Source of the DNA: Thermus igniterrae ATCC 700962
GTDB lineage: Bacteria; Deinococcota; Deinococci; Deinococcales; Thermaceae
Assembly (NCBI RefSeq): GCF_000376265.1
Contig: NZ_AQWU01000071.1
Location: 1 to 64,000, forward strand
Direction: 5' to 3'
Length of the DNA: 64,000 nucleotides
Translations under genes and position numbers: made by a program
Notes under the pieces: model-generated
Seen by the model: the letters and a program-made list of their open reading frames with translations, nothing else
What the model was told of the DNA's origin: nothing
Database searches by the model: none
In this document: positions 55,781 through 64,000 of the stretch, one piece after another
Numbering within the stretch: the stretch's first letter is position 1
Layout: each line of letters opens with the position of its first letter

Positions 55781-55797
55781 GGGGCTTCCAGAGGCCT

Positions 55798-56412
55798 TTA
55801 GGCCCCCCGGAAGATCTCCTCCGCCACCTCCCAGTTCAGCACGTTCCAGATGGCCTGGAGGTAGTCTGCCCGGCGGTTTTGGTACTTCAGGTAGTAGGCG
55901 TGCTCCCACACGTCAATGCCCACGATGGGGGTGAAGCCCTCCATGACCGGGTTGTCCTGGTTGGCGGTGGAGAACACGTGGAGCTTACCGAAGGGGTCCT
56001 TGGCCAGCCAGGCCCAGCCGGAGCCGAAGCGGCCCATGGCCGCCTGGGTGAGCTTCTCCTTCAGGGCCGGGAAGCCCCCAAGCTGCTCGTCAATGGCCTT
56101 CTTCAGCTCCCCCACGGGCTCCTTGGCCCCTCCCGGCGTGAGGAGGCGCCAGAAGAGGCTGTGGTTCAGGTGGCCGCCCCCGTTGTTGCGCACCGCGGTC
56201 TGGATATCCGCGGGCAGGGCGGCCAGGTGGCGCAGTAGCACCTCCACCTCTACCCCCTGCAGGTAGGGGTGCTTTTCCAGGGCCGCGTTCAGGTTGGTCA
56301 CGTAGGCCCCGTGGTGCTTCTGGTGGTGGATCTCCATGGTCTTGGCGTCAATGTGGGGCTCGAGGGCCTCGTAGGCATAGCCCAGCTCCGGTAGCTTGAA
56401 AGGATACGGCAT
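55798..56412 (-). CDS. sodA: Manganese superoxide dismutase
   Basis: This 204-aa protein matches the T. thermophilus MnSOD in length and sequence pattern: [20 protein letters not shown], metal His in [26 protein letters not shown], and [21 protein letters not shown] with Asp and His ligands. It disproportionates superoxide. TATAGT (minus, 56432-56437) and GGGAGGTGAGG precede the ATG, so the mRNA has a short conventional leader. Confidence 0.97.
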   Translation of the reverse strand: MPYPFKLPELGYAYEALEPHIDAKTMEIHHQKHHGAYVTNLNAALEKHPYLQGVEVEVLLRHLAALPADIQTAVRNNGGGHLNHSLFWRLLTPGGAKEPVGELKKAIDEQLGGFPALKEKLTQAAMGRFGSGWAWLAKDPFGKLHVFSTANQDNPVMEGFTPIVGIDVWEHAYYLKYQNRRADYLQAIWNVLNWEVAEEIFRGA

Positions 56413-56437
56413 ACCTCACCTCCCAACCCCCACTATA
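56413..56437 (-). promoter_or_regulatory. sodA -10 element and ribosome-binding site
   Basis: TATAGT (56432-56437, minus) followed by GTTGGGAGGTGAGG before the ATG. Confidence 0.5.
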
Positions 56438-56479
56438 CGGGCCCCCTGCCCCCTGGAGGTGGATGCCCTCACAAAGAAG

Positions 56480-56503
56480 GGCCCCCCAAGAAGGGGGGCT
56501 TTG
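56480..56503 (-). terminator. Intrinsic terminator of fumC
   Basis: On the minus strand GCCCCCC pairs with GGGGGGC around TTCTT (56481-56499), followed by CCTTCTTTGT. Confidence 0.75.
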
Positions 56504-56516
56504 GGGCCGGGGGCCT

Positions 56517-57917
56517 TCAGGCCCCCTCGTGGGGCTTGGCCAGGCGCATGGGCACCACGATGCGGTCAAACTCCTCCTCGCTCAGGTAGCCCAGCTCCAG
56601 GGCCGCCTGCTTCAGGGACTTCCTCTCCTTGATGGCCTTCTTCACGATCTCTGCCGCCCGGTCGTAGCCGATGGCCTTGTTGAGGGCGGTGGCCAGCATG
56701 GGGTTCTTGTCCAGGTGTTCCTGGATGCGCTCCAGGTTGGGTTCAATCCCCTTGGCCAGGTGCTCGTTGAAAGACTCCATGGCGTCGGCCAGCAGGTTGA
56801 TGGACTCCAAGACCGCGTCCACCATCACCGGCTTGTAGACGTTGAGCTGGAAGTTGCCCTGGCTGCCGGCGAAGGCCACGGTCTGGTCGTTGCCGAAGAC
56901 CCGGACCACCACCATGGTGAGGGCCTCCACCTGGGTGGGGTTGACCTTCCCCGGCATAATGGAGCTTCCCGGCTCGTTGGCGGGGATGAAGATCTCCCCA
57001 ATGCCCCCGTAGGGCCCCGAGGCCAGCCAGCGCACGTCGTTGCCCATCTTCATGAGGGCCCCGGCCAGGGTGCGCAAGGAGGCCGAGACCTGCACCAGCT
57101 CGTCGTGGGCCGCCAGGGCGGCGAAGCGGTTTTCCGCCACCCGGAAGGGAAGGCCGGTCTCCTCGGCCAGGTACCGGGCCACCAGCTCCCCGAAGCGGGG
57201 GTGGGCGTTCAGGCCCGTGCCCACCGCCGTCCCCCCGATGGCCAGGTGGTAGAGGCCCTTCTCCGCCTCCTTCACCATGCCCAGGGTGTTCCTGAGCTGG
57301 GCCGCCCAGCTTCCCACCTCCTGGCCCAAGGTGATGGGCACGGCGTCCATGAGGTGGGTGCGGCCGATTTTCACGATGGTGTCAAAGGCTTGGGCCTTCT
57401 CCTCGAGGGTCTGCAGGAGGCCTTCCGCCGCCGGGTAAAGCCTCCGGTGCAGGCTCAGGGCCACGGCCACGTACATGGCGGTGGGGAAGGTATCGTTGGA
57501 GCTCTGGCCCCGGTTCACGTGGTCGTTGGGGTGCACGTGCTTGGAGCCCAGGGGATGGCCCAAAAGCTCCGAGGCCCGGTTGGCCAGGACCTCGTTCACG
57601 TTCATGTTGGTCTGGGTGCCCGAGCCCGTCTGGAAGACCACCAGGGGGAAGTGGTCATCCAGCTTGCCTTGGACCACCTCCTCCGCCGCTTGCATGATGG
57701 CCCGGGCGATGTCCTCAGGAAGCTCCCCCAGCTCCAGGTTGGCCCGGGCCGCGGCCTTCTTCAGAAGGCCATACGCTCGGATGACCTCCGTGGGCATGCG
57801 GAAGCGCCCGGCGCCGATGCGAAAGTGCTCCAAAGAGCGCTGGGTCTGCGCCCCCCAGTAGCGGTCCGCCGGCACCCTGACCTCGCCCATGGTGTCCCGT
57901 TCAATCCGGTACTCCAT
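56517..57917 (-). CDS. fumC: Fumarate hydratase, class II
   Basis: This 466-aa enzyme has [47 protein letters not shown], the [21 protein letters not shown] site, IGRTHLMDA, and the signature [17 protein letters not shown] with catalytic Ser. It interconverts fumarate and malate in the TCA cycle, as an oxygen-stable, iron-free tetramer. GGAGGTG precedes the ATG; TAAAAT (minus, 57936-57941) overlaps the terC stop and may be its promoter. Confidence 0.97.
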   Translation of the reverse strand: MEYRIERDTMGEVRVPADRYWGAQTQRSLEHFRIGAGRFRMPTEVIRAYGLLKKAAARANLELGELPEDIARAIMQAAEEVVQGKLDDHFPLVVFQTGSGTQTNMNVNEVLANRASELLGHPLGSKHVHPNDHVNRGQSSNDTFPTAMYVAVALSLHRRLYPAAEGLLQTLEEKAQAFDTIVKIGRTHLMDAVPITLGQEVGSWAAQLRNTLGMVKEAEKGLYHLAIGGTAVGTGLNAHPRFGELVARYLAEETGLPFRVAENRFAALAAHDELVQVSASLRTLAGALMKMGNDVRWLASGPYGGIGEIFIPANEPGSSIMPGKVNPTQVEALTMVVVRVFGNDQTVAFAGSQGNFQLNVYKPVMVDAVLESINLLADAMESFNEHLAKGIEPNLERIQEHLDKNPMLATALNKAIGYDRAAEIVKKAIKERKSLKQAALELGYLSEEEFDRIVVPMRLAKPHEGA

Positions 57918-57941
57918 ACCGCACCTCCGGACCCGATTTTA
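57918..57941 (-). promoter_or_regulatory. fumC promoter within the terC stop region
   Basis: TAAAAT (57936-57941, minus) includes the terC stop codon TAA; GGAGGTG follows and the ATG is at 57917. Confidence 0.4.
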
Positions 57942-58682
57942 CGCCTCCTCCTCGTAGGGGTCGTGGAGCTTCACCGGCTTGCCCCGAAGCCCCGAGCGCA
58001 GGTTCAGCCACTCCACGAAAACGGCGAAGCCCATGGCGAAGTACACGTAGCCCTTGGGGATGTGCACCCCACTGCCCTCGGCCACCAGGGTGAAGCCCAC
58101 CAGGAGGAGGAAGGAAAGGGCCAGCATCTTCACCGTGGGGTGCTGGTTCACGAAGGCATAGATGGCCTTGGAGGCCAGGAGCATCACCGCCACGGAGATG
58201 AGGATGGCGGCCACCATCACCGGCACGAAGCGGGTGAGGCCCACCGCGGTGATCACTGAGTCTATGGAGAAGACGATGTCCAGAAGGAGCACCTGGCCGA
58301 TCACCGAGGCGAAGCTGGGGGCCACACGGCGCACGGCATGGCCGGACTCCCCCTCCAGCTTCTCGTGGATCTCCTTCACGGACTTATAGATGAGGAAAAG
58401 CCCCCCAGCGATGAGCACCAAGTCCTTGCCCGTGACCTCGTGGCCCAGGAGGGCGAAGAGGGGCTTCTTGAGGGTCATGATCCAGGCGATGGAAAGGAGG
58501 AAGAGGATGCGGGTGACCGCGGCCAGGCTGATGCCCAGCACCCGGGCCCGGTCCTGCTCCTCCTTGGGGAGCTTGGAGGCCAGGATGCTGATGAAGATCA
58601 CGTTGTCCACGCCCAGGACCACCTCCAGCACCGTGAGGGTGATGAGGGCGATCCAGACCTCGGGGTTGGTGAGCCACTCCAT
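57939..58682 (-). CDS. TerC-family membrane protein
   Basis: This 247-aa protein has seven helices and TerC landmarks: LTVLEVVLGVDNVIFISILASKLP, LVLIAGGLFLIYKSVKEIHEKL, and LLLDIVFSIDSVITAVGL, with paired aspartates in the membrane (VDN and IDS). Family members affect metal (Mn) efflux or metalation of exported proteins; tellurite resistance is not implied. TAAACT on the minus strand (58690-58695) ends seven bases before the ATG. It lies upstream of fumC. Confidence 0.88.
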   Translation of the reverse strand: MEWLTNPEVWIALITLTVLEVVLGVDNVIFISILASKLPKEEQDRARVLGISLAAVTRILFLLSIAWIMTLKKPLFALLGHEVTGKDLVLIAGGLFLIYKSVKEIHEKLEGESGHAVRRVAPSFASVIGQVLLLDIVFSIDSVITAVGLTRFVPVMVAAILISVAVMLLASKAIYAFVNQHPTVKMLALSFLLLVGFTLVAEGSGVHIPKGYVYFAMGFAVFVEWLNLRSGLRGKPVKLHDPYEEEA

Positions 58683-58718
58683 GGGAAAGAGTTTACAAGT
58701 ACCGGTAGACTGGGGGGG
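58683..58718. promoter_or_regulatory. Divergent leaderless promoters of terC and ypdA
   Basis: TAAACT (minus, 58690-58695) and TAGACT (plus, 58706-58711) each end seven bases before their ATGs; the plus-strand gap is seven G residues. Confidence 0.5.
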
Positions 58719-59714
58719 ATGGTGGACGTGCTGGTGGTGGGGGCGGGGCCGGTGGGGCTTTGCGCGGCCCTGTGGGCTAAGCGCCTCGGCCTTTCCCACC
58801 TGGTGCTGGAGCGGGGCACGGTGGCCGAGACGGTTTACCGCTTCCCCCGGGAGATGGTCTTCTTCTCCGAGGCCAGGAACCTGGAGATCGGGGGGCACCC
58901 CCTGGTCTCCCAGGGCCCCAAGCCCACCCGCCGCGAGGCCCTCCTCTACTACCAGAGGGTGGCCGAGCGGGAGGGGATCAACGTCCGCACCTACACCGAG
59001 GTGGTGGGGATTGCGGGGCAGGAGGGAGGCTTTGGGGTTCTGGCCCGAAGCCGCAAGGGGGAGGAGGTTTTTTCCGCCCGCTACGTGGTGGTGGCCACGG
59101 GCTACTTTGCTAACCCCAACCGCCTTGGGGTGCCGGGGGAGGAGCTTCCCCACGTCTTCCACCGCTATGAGGAGGCCGCTCCCTTCTTCGGGCGCAAGGT
59201 GGCGGTGGTGGGGGGGAGCAACTCCGCGGTGGAGGCGGCCTTGGACCTCTACCGGGGTGGGGCCCAGGTGGTTTTGGTGCACCGGGGGGCCCGGGTGCGG
59301 CCCAGCGTCAAGTACTGGCTCCTCCCCGACTTTGAGAACCGGGTAAAGGAGGGCCGGATAGGGGCGGTGATGGAGGCCAGGGTGAAGGCCATCACCCCGG
59401 AGGGGCTATGGCTTTCCCGCCCCGGGGGGGAGGAGTTTCTGGAGGTGGACTTCGTCCTGGTCCTCATCGGCTACCGGGCGGAGGACCGGCTTCTTAAGGA
59501 GGCGGGGGTGGCCTACGAGGGGGAGAAGCCCTGGCTTTCCCCGGAGTGGGAGACCTCGGTGCCGGGCCTCTTCGCCGTGGGCTCCTGCGCCTATGGCCCC
59601 GATACCCGCTCCGTCTTCATAGAAAACGGTCGGGAGCACGCGGAGAGGGCCCTCAGGGCCATTGCCCGCCGGCTTAACCCCTTGACACGGGAAGCACCCC
59701 CCCGCTATCCTTAG
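58719..59714 (+). CDS. ypdA: YpdA-type flavin disulfide reductase (putative bacillithiol disulfide reductase)
   Basis: This 331-aa protein has two dinucleotide-binding loops: FAD site VDVLVVGAGPVGLCAALWAKRLG at the N-terminus, and NADPH site KVAVVGGSNSAVEAALDLYRGG. It also has ARYVVVATGYFANPNRLGVPGEELP and the late PGLFAVGSCAYGPDT with the FAD-ribityl Asp. It lacks the CxxC of thioredoxin reductases, as do YpdA/Bdr proteins that reduce bacillithiol disulfide. Thermus is reported to make bacillithiol, which fits. The N-terminus is fixed by TAGACT seven bases upstream. Confidence 0.85.
   Translation: MVDVLVVGAGPVGLCAALWAKRLGLSHLVLERGTVAETVYRFPREMVFFSEARNLEIGGHPLVSQGPKPTRREALLYYQRVAEREGINVRTYTEVVGIAGQEGGFGVLARSRKGEEVFSARYVVVATGYFANPNRLGVPGEELPHVFHRYEEAAPFFGRKVAVVGGSNSAVEAALDLYRGGAQVVLVHRGARVRPSVKYWLLPDFENRVKEGRIGAVMEARVKAITPEGLWLSRPGGEEFLEVDFVLVLIGYRAEDRLLKEAGVAYEGEKPWLSPEWETSVPGLFAVGSCAYGPDTRSVFIENGREHAERALRAIARRLNPLTREAPPRYP
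59682..59711 (+). promoter_or_regulatory. Promoter of the ilv operon
   Basis: TTGACA (59682-59687) is a consensus -35, TATCCT (59706-59711) the -10, 18 bp apart. Transcription should begin near 59718, just before the leader peptide ATG. The -35 lies inside the ypdA 3' end. Confidence 0.65.
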
Positions 59715-59721
59715 CGGCAAG

Positions 59722-59790
59722 ATGCGTTCCGTGCTCGCCCTATCCCTAGCCCTGGTCCTAATCGTAGGGCCAGCGGGGGGTAGGGTGTAG
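59722..59790 (+). CDS. ilvL: Branched-chain amino acid leader peptide
   Basis: A 22-codon frame encodes a peptide with five Leu, four Val and one Ile, including the run Leu-Ala-Leu-Val-Leu-Ile-Val (residues 9-15). Three of five Leu codons are CTA, a codon seldom used in the surrounding genes, and GTA and ATC occur beside them, which would stall ribosomes when charged Leu, Val or Ile tRNA is low. It lies between a consensus promoter and an intrinsic terminator upstream of ilvB, the classical attenuator arrangement. No Shine-Dalgarno site is evident; it may start leaderless. Not an annotated family I can match by sequence. Confidence 0.7.
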   Translation: MRSVLALSLALVLIVGPAGGRV

Positions 59791-59841
59791 CGTTTTCGGC
59801 GCATCCATAAACCCCCCGGAAAACCCGGGGGGTTTCCGTTT
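59775..59841 (+). promoter_or_regulatory. ilv attenuator: antiterminator and terminator hairpins
   Basis: The terminator stem AAACCCCCCGG (59809-59819) pairs perfectly with CCGGGGGGTTT (59825-59835) and is followed by CCGTTT. GGGGGGT (59775-59781), inside the last leader codons, can pair with ACCCCCC (59811-59817) to form a competing antiterminator. CCCTA (59744-59748) and TAGGG (59781-59785) could pair as the 1:2 hairpin that frees the terminator. Confidence 0.65.
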
Positions 59842-59852
59842 AGGAGGGGGCC

Positions 59853-61541
59853 ATGAAGGGAGCAGAGGTGCTTTTGAAGGCGCTGGAGCGGGAGGGGGTG
59901 GAGGTGATCTTCGGCCATCCTGGCGGGGCCATCATGCCCACCTACGATGCCCTCTACGACAGCAAGATCCGCCACATCCTGGTGCGGCACGAGCAGGGCG
60001 GTGTCCACGCGGCCACCGCCTACGCCCGGGCCAGCGGCCGGGTGGGGGTGGTGATGGCCACCAGCGGCCCCGGGGCCCTGAACCTGGTCACGGGCCTGGC
60101 GGATGCCCTCATGGACTCCACCCCCGTGGTGGCCATCACCGGGAACGTGCCCCGGGCCCTGATCGGCACGGACGCCTTCCAGGAGGCGGACGTCACCGGG
60201 GTCACCATGCCCATCACCAAGCACAACTACCTGGTGCAGGACGTGAACGACCTGCCCCGGGTGGTGCGGGAGGCCTTCCACATCGCGGCCACCGGGAGGC
60301 CCGGCCCCGTGCTCATTGACATTCCCAAGGACGTGCAGCTTTCGGAGTTCACCGGGAGCTTTGAGGTGGAGCTGGACCTTCCCGGCTACAAGCCCACCCT
60401 GAAGGGCCATCCCAAGCAGATTGAGCGGGCCCTGGACGCCCTGGAGAAGGCGGAAAGGCCCATCCTCATGGTGGGAGGCGGGGCGCAACACGCCCACGGG
60501 GAGCTCCTGGCCTTTGCCGAGCGCACGGGGTTGCCCGTCATCACCACCCTCATGGGCCTGGGGGCCTTCCCCGGGAACCATCCCTTGTGGCTGGGCATGC
60601 CGGGCATGCACGGCACCGTGGCCGCCAACCGGGCCATCCACCATGCGGACGTCATCCTGGCCATCGGCCTGCGCTTTGACGACCGGGTCACGGGTAAGGT
60701 CTCCCGCTTTGCCCCCCACGCCCACACCATCATCCACGTGGACATTGACCCGGCGGAGATCGGCAAGGTGGTGCGCACCCACATCCCCATCGTGGGGGAC
60801 GCCCGCCAGGTCCTGCGGGAGATGCTCAAAGGGGCCAAGCCCCTGCGGCTGGCCACCTGGTGGCGGGAGCTGGAGGAGTGGCGCACCCGCTACCCCTTGC
60901 GCTGGAAGCCCCGGCCCCACCTGCAGAGCCAGGAGGTGATCCGCGCCTTCGCCGAGGCCACGGGAGGGCATGCCATCGTCACCACCGGGGTGGGGCAGCA
61001 CCAGATGTTCGCCGCCCAGTTCTTCCCCGTGACCCGGCCCCGGAGCTTCCTCACCAGCGGCGGCCTGGGCACCATGGGGGTGGGGTTGCCCTTCGCCATC
61101 GGGGCCAAGGTGGCCCGGCCGGAGGAGCTGGTCATTGACTTTGACGGGGACGGCTCCTTCCAGATGACCCTGCAGGAGCTGGCCACCCTGGTGAAGTACA
61201 AGCTGGACGTGAAGGTGGTGGTCCTCAACAACGGCTACCTGGGCATGGTGCGGCAGTGGCAGGACCTCTTCCACGCCAAGCGCTACTCCGAGGTCTACCT
61301 GGCGGACTCCAACCCCGATTTCGCCCGGCTGGCCGAGGCCTACGGCATCCGGGGGGTGAAGGTGGAGCGCAAGGAGGACCTGATGAAGGGGGTGGAGGCG
61401 GTCCTTTCCGCGGACGGCCCGGTGGTGGCGGAGTTTAAGGTGTACCACGAGGAGGGGGTCTTCCCCATGATTCCCGCCGGAGGGGCGGCGGAGGACATGA
61501 TCATTGAACACCCTGCGGAAAAGGAGGAGGTGGAGGCGTGA
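59853..61541 (+). CDS. ilvB: Acetolactate synthase, large subunit
   Basis: This 562-aa ThDP enzyme shows GAEVLLKALEREGVEVIFGHPGG, the ThDP glutamate in RHEQGG, GPGALNLVTGLADA, FQEADVTGVTMPITKHNYLV, the FAD/central domain with GLRFDDRVTG, and the ThDP/Mg motif DGDGSFQMTLQELATLVKYKLDVKVVVLNN. It makes acetolactate and acetohydroxybutyrate in valine, leucine and isoleucine synthesis. AGGAGGGGG precedes the ATG, just past the attenuator. ilvN overlaps by 4 nt. Confidence 0.97.
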   Translation: MKGAEVLLKALEREGVEVIFGHPGGAIMPTYDALYDSKIRHILVRHEQGGVHAATAYARASGRVGVVMATSGPGALNLVTGLADALMDSTPVVAITGNVPRALIGTDAFQEADVTGVTMPITKHNYLVQDVNDLPRVVREAFHIAATGRPGPVLIDIPKDVQLSEFTGSFEVELDLPGYKPTLKGHPKQIERALDALEKAERPILMVGGGAQHAHGELLAFAERTGLPVITTLMGLGAFPGNHPLWLGMPGMHGTVAANRAIHHADVILAIGLRFDDRVTGKVSRFAPHAHTIIHVDIDPAEIGKVVRTHIPIVGDARQVLREMLKGAKPLRLATWWRELEEWRTRYPLRWKPRPHLQSQEVIRAFAEATGGHAIVTTGVGQHQMFAAQFFPVTRPRSFLTSGGLGTMGVGLPFAIGAKVARPEELVIDFDGDGSFQMTLQELATLVKYKLDVKVVVLNNGYLGMVRQWQDLFHAKRYSEVYLADSNPDFARLAEAYGIRGVKVERKEDLMKGVEAVLSADGPVVAEFKVYHEEGVFPMIPAGGAAEDMIIEHPAEKEEVEA

Positions 61542-62050
61542 GGCACGTGATCTCCGTGCTGGTGCAGGACCATCCCCGGGTGCTGAACCGCATCACCAGC
61601 CTGTTTGCCCGGAGGGGTTTCAACCTGGAGAGCCTGGCGGTGGGCACCACCCACGTGCCGGGGCTTTCCCGCATCAGCCTGGTGGTCTCCGGGGACGACC
61701 ACACCCTGGAGCAGGTGGAGAAGCAGCTCAACCGGCTCATTGAGGTCCTGAAGGTCACGGACCACTCCGAGCCCCACGTGGAGCGGGAGCTTTGCCTGGT
61801 GAAGGTGCACGTGGCCGGGGTGGAGGAGCGCCTGGCCATCAAGGACATCCAGGAGGCCTTCCGGGCCAGGGTGGTGGACGTGGCCCAGAAGAGCCTGATC
61901 CTGGAGCTCACCGGGGATTCGGGGAAGGTGGGTTCCTTCATTGAGGCCCTGAGGCCTTTTGGGATCCTCGAGGTCATGCGCACCGGGGCCGTGGCCATGA
62001 GCCGGGGCGAGAGGACCCTTAAGGTCAGGGAAAAACGGGAGGCGGTATGA
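61538..62050 (+). CDS. ilvN: Acetolactate synthase, small regulatory subunit
   Basis: This 170-aa protein has an N-terminal ACT domain ([32 protein letters not shown], with the valine-binding region) and a C-terminal ACT-like domain ([46 protein letters not shown]). It confers valine feedback and activates IlvB. GTG start overlaps the ilvB stop. Confidence 0.96.
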   Translation: MRHVISVLVQDHPRVLNRITSLFARRGFNLESLAVGTTHVPGLSRISLVVSGDDHTLEQVEKQLNRLIEVLKVTDHSEPHVERELCLVKVHVAGVEERLAIKDIQEAFRARVVDVAQKSLILELTGDSGKVGSFIEALRPFGILEVMRTGAVAMSRGERTLKVREKREAV

Positions 62051-63060
62051 AGATCTACTACGAGCACGATGCGGACCTAGGCTTCATCCTCGGCAAGAAG
62101 GTAGCGGTCTTGGGCTTCGGCTCCCAGGGGCACGCCCACGCCCTGAACCTGAAGGAGTCGGGGGTGGACGTGCGGGTAGGCCTGAGGCCCGGTTCCAAGA
62201 GCTTCGCCAAGGCGGAGGCGGCGGGGCTCCGCGTGCTTTCCGTGGCCGAGGCGGTGCGGGAGGCGGACGTGGTCATGGTCCTTCTCCCCGACGAGGCCCA
62301 GGGGCGGGTCTACCGGGAGGAGATTGAGCCCAACCTGAGGGAAGGGGCGGCTTTGGCCTTCGCCCACGGCTTCAACATCCACTTCGGCCAGATCAAGCCC
62401 AGGCGGGACCTGGACGTCTGGATGGTGGCCCCCAAGGGGCCCGGCCACCTGGTCCGGAGCGAGTACCAAAGGGGGAGCGGGGTGCCCGCCCTGGTGGCGG
62501 TGCACCAGGACGCCTCGGGGAGCGCCTTCCCCACCGCCTTGGCCTACGCCAAGGCCATCGGGGCTGCCCGGGCCGGGGTCATCGCCACCACCTTCAAGGA
62601 CGAGACGGAAACCGACCTCTTCGGGGAGCAGGCGGTGCTCTGCGGGGGGCTTACCCGGCTCATCCAGGCGGGGTTTGAGACCCTGGTGGAGGCGGGGTAC
62701 CCGCCGGAGATGGCCTACTTTGAAACCGTGCACGAGGTGAAGCTCATCGTGGACCTCATCTACGAGGCGGGCTTCGCCGGGATGCGCTACTCCATCTCCA
62801 ACACCGCCGAGTACGGGGACTACACCCGGGGCGAGGTGGCGGTGCCGGTGGAGGAGACCAAGCGGCGCATGCGGGAAATCCTCCGGCAGATCCAGACCGG
62901 GGAGTTCGCCCGGGAATGGATGCTGGAGAACCAGGTGGGCCAGCCCGTCCTCGAGGCCAACCGCAAGCGCTGGAAGGCCCATCCCATTGAGGAGGTGGGG
63001 GCGAGGCTTCGGGCCATGATGCCCTTCCTCAGGGCCAGGGTATTGGAGGAAGTCGGGTAA
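62047..63060 (+). CDS. ilvC: Ketol-acid reductoisomerase, class I
   Basis: This 337-aa enzyme has [38 protein letters not shown] (NADPH loop), [39 protein letters not shown], and the knotted C-terminal domain with [18 protein letters not shown] and SNTAEYGD carrying metal ligands. It isomerises and reduces acetolactate. ATGA overlap with ilvN. Length is class I. Confidence 0.98.
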   Translation: MKIYYEHDADLGFILGKKVAVLGFGSQGHAHALNLKESGVDVRVGLRPGSKSFAKAEAAGLRVLSVAEAVREADVVMVLLPDEAQGRVYREEIEPNLREGAALAFAHGFNIHFGQIKPRRDLDVWMVAPKGPGHLVRSEYQRGSGVPALVAVHQDASGSAFPTALAYAKAIGAARAGVIATTFKDETETDLFGEQAVLCGGLTRLIQAGFETLVEAGYPPEMAYFETVHEVKLIVDLIYEAGFAGMRYSISNTAEYGDYTRGEVAVPVEETKRRMREILRQIQTGEFAREWMLENQVGQPVLEANRKRWKAHPIEEVGARLRAMMPFLRARVLEEVG

Positions 63061-63062
63061 CG

Positions 63063-63090
63063 AAGGGCCCCCCTTGGGGGGCCCTTTTCT
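63063..63090 (+). terminator. Terminator or attenuator between ilvC and leuA
   Basis: AAGGGCCCCCC and GGGGGGCCCTT form a perfect 11-bp stem around TT, continuing into TTCT. It stands only 16 bp before the leuA ATG, and no clear leuA promoter is visible between, so read-through may set leuA level. Confidence 0.75.
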
Positions 63091-63105
63091 GCAAAGGGGG
63101 GAACG

Positions 63106-64000
63106 ATGGAGCGGCACATCCGAATCTTTGACACCACGCTTAGGGACGGCGAGCAGAGCCCAGGGGTGGCGCTTTCCTTGGACCAGAAGCTGGAAATCGC
63201 CCATGCCCTGGCCCGGCTCAACGTGGACATCATTGAGGCGGGCTTTCCCGTATCCGGGCCTTTGGAGTTTGAGGCGGTGCGGCGCATCGCCACGGAGGTA
63301 AAGGGCCCCATCATCGCCGCCTTGGCCCGCACCCACACCCTGGACATTGACCAGGCGGCCAAGGCCTTGGAGAAGGCGGAAAAGCCAAGGATTCACGTCT
63401 TCACCTCCGCCTCCAAGATCCACCTGGAGTACATGCTGAAGAAGACGGAGGAGGAGGTCTTGGAGATGGCGGACCAAATGGTCCGCTACGCCCGCCGCTA
63501 CGTGGACGACGTGGAGTTTTCCGCCCAGGACGTGATGCGGGCGGACTGGGACTTCGTGAAGCGGCTTTACGAGGTGGCCATAGAGGCGGGGGCCACCACC
63601 ATCAACATCCCCGACACCACGGGCTACGGCACGCCTGGGGAGTACGGGGCCCTCATCCGCCGCATCCGCGACGAGGTGGTGCGGGGGCGGGATGTCATCA
63701 TCTCCACCCACACCCACGACGACCTGGGCCTCGCCGTGGCCAACGCCCTGGCCGGCGTGGAGAACGGGGCGGGGCAGGTGGAGTGCACCATCAACGGCAT
63801 TGGGGAGCGGGCGGGGAACACCTCCTTGGAGGAGGTGGTCATGGCGCTCTACGTGCGCCGGGACTGGTACAAGGCCTACACCCAGATCAACACCCGGGAG
63901 ATCTACCGGGTTTCCCGCCTGGTGGAGCGCTACACGGGGATGCCCGTCCCCCCCAACAAGGCCATCGTGGGGGACAACGCCTTCGCCCACGAGTCCGGCA
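63106..64000 (+). CDS. leuA: 2-isopropylmalate synthase (N-terminal part, cut by window end)
   Basis: The visible 298 residues are the catalytic TIM barrel of the DRE-TIM family: [39 protein letters not shown]-like region, [11 protein letters not shown]-type [68 protein letters not shown]. The Cys-less C-terminal allosteric domain lies outside the window. Long 2-isopropylmalate synthase fits the ilv context better than homocitrate or citramalate synthase. GGGGGGAAC precedes the ATG. Confidence 0.92.
   Translation, partial: MERHIRIFDTTLRDGEQSPGVALSLDQKLEIAHALARLNVDIIEAGFPVSGPLEFEAVRRIATEVKGPIIAALARTHTLDIDQAAKALEKAEKPRIHVFTSASKIHLEYMLKKTEEEVLEMADQMVRYARRYVDDVEFSAQDVMRADWDFVKRLYEVAIEAGATTINIPDTTGYGTPGEYGALIRRIRDEVVRGRDVIISTHTHDDLGLAVANALAGVENGAGQVECTINGIGERAGNTSLEEVVMALYVRRDWYKAYTQINTREIYRVSRLVERYTGMPVPPNKAIVGDNAFAHESG

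Noticed and set aside
62077-63990. Long minus-strand open frame opposite ilvC and leuA
   Set aside because: Antisense to two certain enzymes and without recognisable motifs.

Overview
This 64-kb window reads as chromosomal DNA of a Thermus species (phylum Deinococcus-Thermus). It is very GC-rich with G/C at third codon positions, and most genes abut or overlap. Several predicted proteins match my memory of Thermus thermophilus proteins closely in length and motif: 506-aa glycyl-tRNA synthetase, 171-aa IF3, 204-aa Mn superoxide dismutase, 378-aa SucC, and amylomaltase with D293/E340. The sequences are not identical to what I recall of T. thermophilus, so a sister species is likely. I saw no tRNA, rRNA, CRISPR array, prophage or plasmid gene, and no gene-free stretch over 300 bases.

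Layout. 1-135 is the right end of an IS5-family element that has cut off the 3' end of a PilX-like pilus gene (136-1077, minus). 1142-9657 carries a thiolase, a DUF503 protein, the Omp85/BamA outer-membrane assembly protein, purine nucleoside phosphorylase, YggS, a DivIVA-like protein, a DUF218 protein, HflX and acylphosphatase. 9717-17774 is one giant TamB-type gene. 17787-28998 holds threonine dehydrogenase, PQQ-type sugar dehydrogenase, MtnA, a ComF-like protein, a DUF4258 protein, a divergent Fur/YibE pair, SbcD-SbcC, a CBS protein and a pectin-acetylesterase-like secreted hydrolase. 28952-37817 holds a metallopeptidase-like gene with RecG, a divergent pair of M16 peptidase subunits, an EamA transporter, 3-hydroxyacyl-CoA dehydrogenase and amylomaltase. 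37860-48478 holds SucCD, a membrane protein, a YacL-type PIN protein, RadA, a ClpC-like unfoldase, GlyRS, Asd and TlyA. 48497-58682 holds two small unknowns, GlnRS, an enoyl-CoA hydratase, infC-rpmI-rplT, a PF06695 membrane protein, a PlsY/acyl-ACP-reductase-like fusion, futalosine hydrolase, SodA, FumC and TerC. 58719-64000 holds a YpdA-type reductase and the branched-chain amino acid operon ilvB-ilvN-ilvC followed by leuA, which runs off the end.

Regulatory style. At least fifteen genes have a TANNNT-like -10 hexamer ending only 6-7 nt before the start codon, which predicts leaderless mRNAs and fixes several start codons (including GTG starts). Some divergent pairs share overlapping -10 elements. 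Genes with true leaders instead show a Shine-Dalgarno site, often beside a hairpin (sucC, glyS, infC, rpmI).

Most notable: an ilv attenuator with a Leu/Val/Ile-rich leader peptide using rare CTA codons; a PlsY-like domain fused to an acyl-ACP-reductase-like dehydrogenase; infC starting at an AUA codon; a palindrome between fur and yibE; and the palindromic octamer CCTCGAGG repeated at least 33 times.
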